NCBI GenBank assembly: GCA_002340305.1
Contig: DDLU01000277.1
Location: 1 to 26,965, forward strand
Length of the DNA stretch: 26,965 bases
Direction: 5' to 3'
From: Desulfovibrio sp. UBA2564
Lineage (GTDB): Bacteria > Desulfobacterota > Desulfovibrionia > Desulfovibrionales > Desulfovibrionaceae
Position 1 is the stretch's first letter. Each line of letters begins with the position of its first letter. Of this stretch, positions 18,605 to 24,894 are shown in pieces. Under the pieces are notes generated by a model. That model was not told the DNA's origin. It saw only the letters and a program-made list of their open reading frames with translations, and made no database searches. Both the position numbers and the translations under genes were made by a program.

Positions 18605-18859
18605 TTATCCTTCCATTCCGAGGCGCATTCGGTTTATTTTTCGTTGACGGATGTCAATCTCTGCTTCCAGACGCAGTTTGTCCTGCTGTGATTCGAAGAT
18701 TTCCTTGGCAAAAAAGATCCCTTCAGAAGGAACCTCACTCGCCATCAGCTTTTTAGTACGCTGAAGGCAGGTTTCCAGCTCCTTCTTGAAGTTCTCAATT
18801 TCTACTTCGAGATCAGGGATACTAATCGATTTTGATTCTTCTTCGGGTTGTTGATTCAT
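18605..18859 (-). CDS. Small coiled-coil protein, 84 residues
   Basis: No function recognised. The protein is hydrophilic and almost entirely predicted helix. From about residue 16 onwards it has heptad-like spacing (IPDLEVEIENFKKELETCL, then KEIFESQQDKLRLEAEIDI), suggesting a coiled coil. Its first 38 nt overlap the 3' end of the EPSP-synthase-like gene in another frame, implying translational coupling to that gene. A GAGGT element lies about 14 nt before the ATG, further than usual. It may be a partner or stability factor for the upstream protein, which is inference from the overlap only. Confidence 0.72.
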   Translation of the reverse strand: MNQQPEEESKSISIPDLEVEIENFKKELETCLQRTKKLMASEVPSEGIFFAKEIFESQQDKLRLEAEIDIRQRKINRMRLGMEG

Positions 18860-20462
18860 CTTTTTTCTTTACCTCAGGGTCTTTGAGTCCGTTGATTTCC
18901 GGCAAGCTGTTGTAAAGGGTCCAGTAGCGAGGCCAGAGATCAGTGATATCACCGGGGTTTTCCATGGAAATACCCGGGCGCATCCAAGCCATAAGACCGA
19001 GAGCAATACCGAAGAAGGGTGTAGGGGCGGACCATGCTTCGTCCCACTTTAGTCGGCCGGGAAGAACGGTCAGTTCCTCTTCTCCGCGTTCGTACTTAAT
19101 GCCGAGGCGTTCGAGCATTTCAATGCCCTGTTCAAACATGACTTTATCAGCGATATTGCTGACTTTGCATTCGGAACGGGAATTGATTGCAAGGGCCAGG
19201 CCTACGGGGAAGAGGTCGTGTGCATTTCCGAAATCAAAGGAGGTTTCAGCTGCGGCTTCACCCTTGGTTGCAGTGATGCTTCCTTTGGAAATTTCAATGT
19301 TTACGCCGCCGTTTTTCAAAGTTTGCAGAGCGTCTTCTGCAACAGCGGATTTGGGCCATGAACCATTGATTGTAACCTGACCGTTGCTGAATGCAGGGAT
19401 AGAAAGCAGGGCAGCGCAAAGTTCAGGTTCGAGGGCAACAGAAGGCTGTTCAGGAACAGTGATGTCTTTTGTTGCGGGAACAGAGCATTCGGTTTCGCTG
19501 AGTTTTGCTTTCACACCGCATTTCTTGAGTACTGCGACAACTTCGTTAAGCAGGTCAGTACCATGCCAGCCTTCAGTAAATTTGATGGTCAGACCCTGAG
19601 GGTATGTCCATGCAGCCAAAGTAAGTGCTGCAATAAATTCAGCAGGAATGCCATCAGAAATTTCAATTGAAGAGGCCATGCGTCCGCCGCACTCAAGACG
19701 GGCAGGGAGGCCGTGGCTGTGAAGATCAAGAGTGTTCAGTCTTGCGCCAAGCGGTGACAGAACTTCTGCAAGAGGACGGGAATCGTACTGCTTGAGAAGA
19801 GGACCACCTGCAATTTTAAATTTGCCGACAGTTTTGAGACCAAATGCAATGGCGAGGTACATGGTCATGGCATTGTCGCCGGCAAATACGAGTTTTTCTT
19901 CGTACTCGATACCTTCGCCTTCACGGGACTCAACAGCTTCGCCATCCCAGGAGAGATGTGCTCCTGCTTGGTTAAGGGACTTGATCAGTTCGGTGATCTC
20001 GTCGTTTACGCAAAGAGGGCCCATCTTAGCTTCTGCACCGGCAGCAGCGCAAAGGGCGATCCAAAGCTTTGACTGGAAAAGTGAGCCGGGACCGTCAAAA
20101 GTCACATCCACGGGTTTCTGCGGAGGAGACATAACGTATGTAGATAGTCTGCGGGTCTCAGGTTTGGCAACACCTGCATAAGCAAGGTTGTTGAGCTGTT
20201 CGAATACGCGGCGTGCGGTTTTAACATCGAATTTCTTGTGTCCGGCCTCTGTGGTCCATGTCTCAAAGATACGTCTTTCCATATCGGGATCGCCAAGGGG
20301 CAGACCTTTCTGCTTACGCTTGGATGCAGCTTTACCCATAAGGTAGTTTCTGCGGGATACGAGGGAAAGAAGCCTTGCGTCCAGCTCTTTGATTTCATCG
20401 AGCAGGGACTGTCTACGCGGTGCAGCACCGCCGGAACGTTCAAATTTTTTATATTCGGGCAT
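18822..20462 (-). CDS. EPSP-synthase-fold protein with N-terminal chorismate-mutase-like domain and degenerate active site
   Basis: A 546-residue fusion. Residues about 15-100 resemble an AroQ chorismate-mutase domain: LLDEIKELDARLLSLVSRRNYLMGKAA cut across 20-46, then GLPLGDPDMERRI. Residues about 115-520 follow the two-domain EPSP synthase fold: PGSLFQSKLW in place of PGSKSITNR, GDNAMTMYLA for GNAGTAMR, DSRPLAEVLSPLGARL, GGRMASSIEI for GGxxSSQ, HDLFPVGLALA, and TPFFGIALGLMAW at the DHR position. The catalytic Lys/Arg of the first loop, the KESDR loop and the DHR motif are all replaced, so normal 5-enolpyruvylshikimate-3-phosphate synthesis is doubtful. Annotation as AroA would be a fold-level call. 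It has a good predicted promoter and an AGGA ribosome site. Confidence 0.78.
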   Translation of the reverse strand: MPEYKKFERSGGAAPRRQSLLDEIKELDARLLSLVSRRNYLMGKAASKRKQKGLPLGDPDMERRIFETWTTEAGHKKFDVKTARRVFEQLNNLAYAGVAKPETRRLSTYVMSPPQKPVDVTFDGPGSLFQSKLWIALCAAAGAEAKMGPLCVNDEITELIKSLNQAGAHLSWDGEAVESREGEGIEYEEKLVFAGDNAMTMYLAIAFGLKTVGKFKIAGGPLLKQYDSRPLAEVLSPLGARLNTLDLHSHGLPARLECGGRMASSIEISDGIPAEFIAALTLAAWTYPQGLTIKFTEGWHGTDLLNEVVAVLKKCGVKAKLSETECSVPATKDITVPEQPSVALEPELCAALLSIPAFSNGQVTINGSWPKSAVAEDALQTLKNGGVNIEISKGSITATKGEAAAETSFDFGNAHDLFPVGLALAINSRSECKVSNIADKVMFEQGIEMLERLGIKYERGEEELTVLPGRLKWDEAWSAPTPFFGIALGLMAWMRPGISMENPGDITDLWPRYWTLYNSLPEINGLKDPEVKKKDESTTRRRIKID

Positions 20463-20501
20463 TATTTTTGTTTCCTGAAATGTGATATAGAGAAGTCCAC
20501 C

Positions 20502-20530
20502 TTAATAGCGCGATTTTAACAGATGGGCAA
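20502..20530 (-). promoter_or_regulatory. Predicted sigma-70 promoter for the EPSP-synthase-like gene
   Basis: TTGCCC (20525-20530), a 17-bp spacer and TATTAA (20502-20507) on the - strand, leaving a leader of about 33 nt before the ATG with its AGGAAAC ribosome site. Confidence 0.5.
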
Positions 20531-20654
20531 CCCCTGCGTTGGGTGCTCTTATAATTGCAGTCTTCGTAGTCTTAAATGCTTGCATATAACATTTTGTAAT
20601 TAAAATTATTCTATAATACTTTCAGCTAGGTTGTCATAGTTCTAATTGATGTTC

Positions 20655-22001
20655 CTATAAGCTTACTGTGATTAGAACTACATAATTTTTCAATTTTTGA
20701 ATCAAAATAGCCCTGTCTGTTGCTGTAAGTCTATTTTCACGGTTAAGGATTGCACGTTGTTCAGGTAAAAGTTTTATTAAATTGACTAGGTAGTCCGATT
20801 TGACTGCAAAGTTGATGTTTTGAGGTAAGGAGCCAGTCTGACTCATAGTATACAAATCATTTAAGCTAGACGAAACAATTCCTACGATATTGCCTTTTTG
20901 ATCAAAAAGCGGACCGCCACTATTACCGGGTTGAATTGGGACGCTGATCTGTAACTTTCTGGGGTCATTGTTGATTCCATTAAGGGCACTGATGGAGCCT
21001 TGCGTATATTTATAGTCCTGACTGAGTATAGTAGTTAGTGGAAATCCTAACGTAAATGTTTCCTGTCCAAGACTTAAAGATGATTCAATTTTGTATGGAA
21101 TGTCCTTCTTGCTCTCGCTGGTTCGCAGGATGGCGATATCGTTATTTGCATCAACAAGGGCCACTTTTGCTGTGTAGGATTTATTTTTTTTAGGGTATGA
21201 AAAAGAGATCTTCTTGTTGTTTTTAATTACGTGGTAATTGGTGACTAGTAGATTTTTGCCAATGAAAAAACCGGTCCCTGTTGCAACTCTTTGCGTTGTG
21301 CTTGTGGGTGTTTTTTGTTTTGATTTCCCGCGAAGGAGTTGAACGGTAAAGCCTGGCCTTCTTTTCTGTGGAGCTGTGCTCACCTCAAGAAGATTCTGGT
21401 TCTTTGCAATAACAGTGCATCCGTATTTTTGCTTGTCAGAGGCTAAATACGTTCCTGTGTAGAGTGAAGGAGAAGCTGTTTTTTTAAGAAATATTTTTGC
21501 TTCGCCACGTTGCCATCCAGAATGGCTTGCGTCAGTTATGACTCCTACATAATCAAAAGTTGCGAATTCAGGTTTTCTATCATGATATTTCAACATTACG
21601 GCTTCGTACTCATTGTTTAGCCATAGCCATGTTCCCGTTAAGAAGTCGTTTTGGTCTTCTTGCGCTTTTTTTAGCAAATCCAGCATAGAAATACTTTTTC
21701 CAAAGGGAAAGTATGGTTCGTGTAAAGAGAAATAGCGATCATCAGCTGTGGCTGTATTTCCTAAGGATTTAATGTACCGATTGTGGTTAATTCTTGCTTG
21801 TTTCTCGAGTGACTTGGCATATTCAAAATGTCCCCTTGCCCGAGCGGCTTTAGAATTTGCGATACAAGTGTCTCTGGCCTGTTTGTGTTGTGCAGGGCTT
21901 CTAAATACTGCGCAAGATGAGATGGTTAATGACAAAGCTAAAACTAAAATTAAAGATAGTAGCGGGGTAGTTCGAATGCGTTGTTTTGAGTGTGGCAGCA
22001 T
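20655..22001 (-). CDS. Trypsin-like serine protease lipoprotein
   Basis: A predicted membrane-anchored periplasmic protease. The start is set at the ATG complementary to 21999-22001, giving 448 residues with a lipoprotein signal peptide (LLSLILVLALSLTISSC, lipid on C30). A longer frame to 22148 would add a non-signal N-terminus. Residues about 31-220 form a Lys/Tyr-rich region of unknown function that includes possible helical repeats. Residues about 235-415 are a trypsin/HtrA-like protease with H257 (TNYHV), D288 (NNDIAIL) and S361 (PGNSGGPLFD). No PDZ domain follows, unlike DegP. The gene is clearly more AT-rich than its neighbours and uses AT-rich codons, hinting at acquisition. It ends with TAG inside a 10-bp inverted repeat (20637-20680) with no T run. 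Confidence 0.85.
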   Translation of the reverse strand: MLPHSKQRIRTTPLLSLILVLALSLTISSCAVFRSPAQHKQARDTCIANSKAARARGHFEYAKSLEKQARINHNRYIKSLGNTATADDRYFSLHEPYFPFGKSISMLDLLKKAQEDQNDFLTGTWLWLNNEYEAVMLKYHDRKPEFATFDYVGVITDASHSGWQRGEAKIFLKKTASPSLYTGTYLASDKQKYGCTVIAKNQNLLEVSTAPQKRRPGFTVQLLRGKSKQKTPTSTTQRVATGTGFFIGKNLLVTNYHVIKNNKKISFSYPKKNKSYTAKVALVDANNDIAILRTSESKKDIPYKIESSLSLGQETFTLGFPLTTILSQDYKYTQGSISALNGINNDPRKLQISVPIQPGNSGGPLFDQKGNIVGIVSSSLNDLYTMSQTGSLPQNINFAVKSDYLVNLIKLLPEQRAILNRENRLTATDRAILIQKLKNYVVLITVSL

Positions 22002-22102
22002 GACTTTATATCCAATTTGATTAGCACGTTTTTTTAACAAATAGATAAAGTTGATGGTACAATCAAGACAGAAATGCTCGACGGAGGGATTTGGAATATA
22101 CG

Positions 22103-22135
22103 CAAAAAAAGGGGAGAAGCGAAAACCGCCTCCCC
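22103..22135 (-). terminator. Intrinsic terminator of sat
   Basis: On the - strand GGGGAG-GCG pairs with CGC-TT-CTCCCC (outer arms 22130-22135 and 22111-22116), followed by seven T. It lies 31 nt after the sat stop. Confidence 0.92.
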
Positions 22136-22166
22136 CCTGAATAAGCAAGTAGAGATACTACTTAAA

Positions 22167-23447
22167 TTACATTGCGTCGCCGGAAGCTGCGCCCTGCATT
22201 TTGACTTCAACCTTTTCGGTGAGGCCTTCGTAGTATTCGCGGAGCTGTACGAGAACTTCGTCACGACCGAAGTGATCTACGATTTCAGCACCATCGGAGA
22301 GAGCTTTACGCAGTTTGGTACCGGAGAGGATTACGCGCTCTGCTTTGTCGTGAGGGCAAGTTCTCAGGGATGCCATGCCGTCACATTTGTAGCAGTAGAA
22401 AGTCCAGTCAATCTTCATGGGCTCACAAAGGAGTGCTTTACCGGGCTCAGGGCAAGCTTCAGTTGCGTAAGGAATCTTGTCGAAGATTTCCTGAGCTTCG
22501 AACAGACCGTAGAAGTCACCAACACCAGCGTGGTCACGACCGATCAGCATGCGGTTAACACCGTAGTTCTGACGGAAGGTAGCGTGGAGGAGGCCTTCAC
22601 GGGGACCTGCGTAACGCATATCGAGGGGGTAACCGGCCTGAATAACGTTTTCTTTAACGAAGTAGTGTTCAACGAGAGTGTCGATTGCTTTAACACGAAC
22701 TTCAGCAGGAATGTCACCGGGCTTGAGGTTACCGATCAGGGAGTGGATCAGACAACCGTCACAAACTTCGATGGAGATTTTTGCCAGGAACTCGTGAGAG
22801 CGGTGCATGGGGTTACGAAGCTGGAGAGCGGAAACAGTGGACCAGCCTTTTTCATCGAACATTGCACGGGTTTCTGCGGGACGCAGGTAAACGCCTTTGT
22901 ACTGTTCGGGGTACTCGCCTTCGGAAAGTACTTTAACGGGACCAGCGAGGTTGTATTTTTTCTGAGCCATAACCATCTGAACACCGGGGTGATCTTCAAG
23001 AGCGGTCTTCCAGAAAATGGAGTCTTCGGATTCTTCGCCTTCACCTTTGAAGACCTGGTAGCATTCCCATTTTTTGTCTTCTTCGGTCATTTCGTATTTT
23101 TCGGTGATCTGCATGGTAGCATAAACTTCACCGTCGTTTACGAGAGCGATTTCATCGCCGACTTTAACGTCTTCGTCGTCGGAATCAAGAGTTACCGGAA
23201 CAGGCCAGAAGGTGCCGTCTTCCATGAGGAATTTTTCACAAACGCCTTTCCAGTCAGCTTTACCCATGAAGCCGTTCAGGGGAGAGAAACCACCACATCC
23301 CATCATGATGAGGTCACCCTTTGCGCGGGCGGAAATTTCGATCTTCTTCAGACCTTCAGCTTTCTTCTGTTCTGCAGCGAGTTCTGCACCTTCGAGCAGG
23401 CAGCATACAAGACCTTTACCACCGTGAGGGGCTACGAGCTTAGACAT
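22167..23447 (-). CDS. sat: ATP sulfurylase (sulfate adenylyltransferase)
   Basis: Makes APS and pyrophosphate from ATP and sulfate, the activation step of dissimilatory sulfate reduction, in the cytoplasm. The 426 residues match the homo-oligomeric bacterial form. Nucleotide-binding signatures are intact: QLRNPMHRSH (209-218) and GRDHAG (303-308). A CxxC-x8-C-x-H cluster (C352, C355, C364, H366) fits the metal site known in several bacterial ATP sulfurylases; Desulfovibrio enzymes have been reported to hold zinc and cobalt. The start ATG has AAGGAG 7 nt upstream. The gene ends at its own terminator and is divergent from aprBA. A predicted promoter lies about 205 nt upstream, giving a long leader. 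Confidence 0.97.
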   Translation of the reverse strand: MSKLVAPHGGKGLVCCLLEGAELAAEQKKAEGLKKIEISARAKGDLIMMGCGGFSPLNGFMGKADWKGVCEKFLMEDGTFWPVPVTLDSDDEDVKVGDEIALVNDGEVYATMQITEKYEMTEEDKKWECYQVFKGEGEESEDSIFWKTALEDHPGVQMVMAQKKYNLAGPVKVLSEGEYPEQYKGVYLRPAETRAMFDEKGWSTVSALQLRNPMHRSHEFLAKISIEVCDGCLIHSLIGNLKPGDIPAEVRVKAIDTLVEHYFVKENVIQAGYPLDMRYAGPREGLLHATFRQNYGVNRMLIGRDHAGVGDFYGLFEAQEIFDKIPYATEACPEPGKALLCEPMKIDWTFYCYKCDGMASLRTCPHDKAERVILSGTKLRKALSDGAEIVDHFGRDEVLVQLREYYEGLTEKVEVKMQGAASGDAM

Positions 23448-23551
23448 GTTTACGTCTCCTTGTAGTAATATTTTTTTTCAACACCTTGGCCCTTCCGCGA
23501 GACCTCCGGATTAAGATCTTCGGCCTCCGGGTATATTGTGGAGGCTGCGCT

Positions 23552-23635
23552 TCAAACGAGAAGCGGGTCTGCGGAACGAAAATTCGTAAAAACCAATATC
23601 ATGGAGTGAGTTCTTGCGATAGTGCAAAAACGCAT
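23552..23635 (-). CDS. Possible 27-residue leader peptide in the sat 5' region
   Basis: ATG complementary to 23633-23635, with GGAG immediately upstream (spacing of only 3-4 nt), running to TGA complementary to 23552-23554. It would begin about 17 nt after the predicted sat transcription start, and its stop overlaps the CGCTTC/GAAGCG hairpin (23548-23565). The position resembles a leader peptide, but the length is short, the ribosome-site spacing is tight, and the composition shows no obvious regulatory codon run. Confidence 0.2.
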   Translation of the reverse strand: MRFCTIARTHSMILVFTNFRSADPLLV

Positions 23636-23658
23636 TTTCTCCACAAAACTTAAGAGGA

Positions 23659-23688
23659 GTTATGAATGGTTTGTGAAAGAAATGTCAA
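23659..23688 (-). promoter_or_regulatory. Predicted sat promoter
   Basis: On the - strand a consensus -35 TTGACA (23683-23688), an 18-bp spacer and a -10-like CATAAC (23659-23664). The predicted start near 23652 leaves a leader of about 205 nt. TTGTGAAA, a perfect Rex/HcpR-type half-site reading on the + strand (23671-23678), lies in the spacer. Confidence 0.5.
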
Positions 23689-23705
23689 GGGCAAAATTGA
23701 AATAG

Positions 23706-23721
23706 AGTGAAAATTTTCACT
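23706..23721. promoter_or_regulatory. 16-bp perfect palindrome upstream of the sat promoter (Rex- or HcpR-like operator)
   Basis: AGTGAAAATTTTCACT is fully self-complementary. It contains the GTGA-N6-TCAC core of CRP/FNR-type HcpR sites and the GTGAAA..TTTCAC core of Rex sites. Its centre is about 61.5 bp upstream of the predicted sat start, a usual class-I activator position. Rex is an established repressor of sat in Desulfovibrio vulgaris, and HcpR has been proposed for sulfate-reduction genes. Confidence 0.5.
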
Positions 23722-24070
23722 TACTCAGTGGTTGAATGTAGAGTGTTGAGTTTTTATTGTAGGTATGTATTCAATTATTTTTGTGAGTTATCGAATCATG
23801 AGTGGCAAAGTGTGGTGTGTCCGAGGAGTGTGCGGATGTTAATTTGGCAGGTTGTGGTTTGAAACTTGATCAAAGGAGGGGGGCTTACTTTTGTGTTATA
23901 ATAAAGCAGGTTTATTAAGTACCATATTAAATATGATTCTTATTTTCGGTCTTTCTAGAGAATGTCGGGGAAAAGTCTATTTCATGCTGTGTTATTTCAG
24001 ATTGTTAGAGGTGTTGTGAAGATTAGAGCATAATCTGAAAAAAAGGCTTGCAATTAAATGCGGGATTGAA

Positions 24071-24175
24071 CTAAATACCTAGACCATGATGAAACACAAA
24101 AGTGTTCTGCTGCTCGCTTGGAATGGCTTTTTATGAGGCTCAGCAAGGCCGCAGCAGTGTTTCTAGGCCATTTAG
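24071..24175. repeat. Long imperfect inverted repeat upstream of aprB
   Basis: Paired blocks in order: CTAAAT/ATTTAG, CCTAG/CTAGG, AAACAC/GTGTTT, CTGCTGC/GCAGCAG, CTTG/CAAG, with bulges on the left arm. The AACAC block can instead pair locally with GTGTT (24093-24106), giving two exclusive structures. It could act as RNA in a leader or as DNA in an operator. Confidence 0.5.
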
Positions 24176-24195
24176 AAAACGAATTTGAAAATAGC

Positions 24196-24259
24196 TTGTT
24201 CTAAATTTCACTTTCGTCTTGACAGCGAGGAACGGGCTTGATAGTTACTAATTTCACGA
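24196..24259 (+). promoter_or_regulatory. Predicted aprB promoter with two flanking operator-like sites
   Basis: TTGACA (24219-24224), a 17-bp spacer and TAGTTA (24242-24247) place transcription start near 24254. Two related 18-bp sequences flank it: TTGTTCTAAATTTCACTT (24196-24213) just before the -35, and TAGTTACTAATTTCACGA (24242-24259) over the -10 and start. Each matches 11 of 16 defined positions of TTGTGAAA-N2-TTTCACAA. The -10 is weak. Confidence 0.4.
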
Positions 24260-24341
24260 GCCTTGAACTTTAGGCGAAATTTTAAATGGTTACTAGGATG
24301 TCGGTGATTGATAACATTAAACCCTTTTAGGAGGACTAGGT

Positions 24342-24827
24342 ATGCCGACCTTTGTCAATCCGGAAAAGTGTGATGGCTGTAAAGGTGGAGAAAAAACCGC
24401 CTGCATGTACATCTGCCCTAACGATCTTATGATCCTGGATCCCGAAGAAATGCGGGCTTACAACCAGGAACCCGAAGGATGCTGGGAGTGTTACTCCTGC
24501 GTTAAAATTTGTCCCCAGGGCGCTATTGAAGCACGTCCCTACGGTGACTTCGCACCCATGGGTGGTACTTCCATCCCCATGCGTTCTGCTGAAGACATCA
24601 TGTGGACCGTTAAATTCCGTAACGGTAACGTAAAGCGCTTCAAGTTCCCCATCCGCACTACCCCTGAAGGTTCTATCAAACCTTATGAAGGTAAACCCGA
24701 GCCGACTGACCTCGACAACGAACTGCTCTTCACTGAGACTGAACTGGCTACCCCCAAAGAAGTTCTCGGACAGAAGTTTGACGTTGCTGAAGCAGACAAA
24801 ACTACTGCTTGGAAGGATCTGGATTAA
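24342..24827 (+). CDS. aprB: Adenylylsulfate reductase beta subunit
   Basis: The electron-transfer subunit of APS reductase, carrying two [4Fe-4S] clusters that feed the FAD in AprA. The 161-residue length is typical. Cluster cysteines are C10, C13, C21 and C25 (KCDGCKGGEKTACMYICP) for one set and C47, C50, C53 and C57 (CWECYSCVKICP) for the other. The insertion GGEKTA between C13 and C21 is characteristic of AprB. The C-terminal tail (about 110-161) wraps AprA in known structures. The ATG is preceded by AGGAGG 8 nt upstream. aprA follows after 67 nt. Codons are strongly biased, as expected for one of the most abundant proteins of a sulfate reducer. Confidence 0.98.
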   Translation: MPTFVNPEKCDGCKGGEKTACMYICPNDLMILDPEEMRAYNQEPEGCWECYSCVKICPQGAIEARPYGDFAPMGGTSIPMRSAEDIMWTVKFRNGNVKRFKFPIRTTPEGSIKPYEGKPEPTDLDNELLFTETELATPKEVLGQKFDVAEADKTTAWKDLD

Positions 24828-24894
24828 TCACTGCTAAGCGTTGTCTTAGGTGTATTAATTCACGTAATCTTAAAAACCTAATTAAGGAGGAAAC

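Larger units (their letters stand above)
23448..24341. promoter_or_regulatory. 894-bp non-coding region shared by sat and aprBA
   Basis: No convincing protein gene lies here. From left to right it holds: the predicted sat leader with a CGCTTC/GAAGCG hairpin and two CCGGAGG copies; a sat promoter and palindrome (23659-23721); a G/T-rich stretch (about 23740-23880); an extended -10 element TGTTATAAT (23894-23902) overlapping the TAATAAA/TTTATTA repeat (23899-23917); a TTTCAGATT/AATCTGAAA repeat (23995-24003/24032-24040); a roughly 105-bp imperfect inverted repeat (24071-24175); and an aprB promoter with two related operator-like sites (24196-24259). The AGGAGG ribosome site of aprB closes the region. 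Confidence 0.7.

Noticed and set aside
22002..22148. Longer start for the protease gene
   Set aside because: It would put 49 residues before an otherwise standard lipoprotein signal peptide.
22074..23465. Long open frame (463 codons) antisense to sat
   Set aside because: Same cause: it covers sat end to end, has low-complexity F/V/T-rich sequence and no family resemblance.
23740..23880. G/T-rich stretch as a CRISPR leader or repeat array
   Set aside because: No regularly spaced repeats are present; it is only strand-biased composition.
23933..24018. 28-codon ORF upstream of aprB
   Set aside because: No ribosome site at a proper distance, and no conserved features; it crosses the TTTCAGATT repeat.
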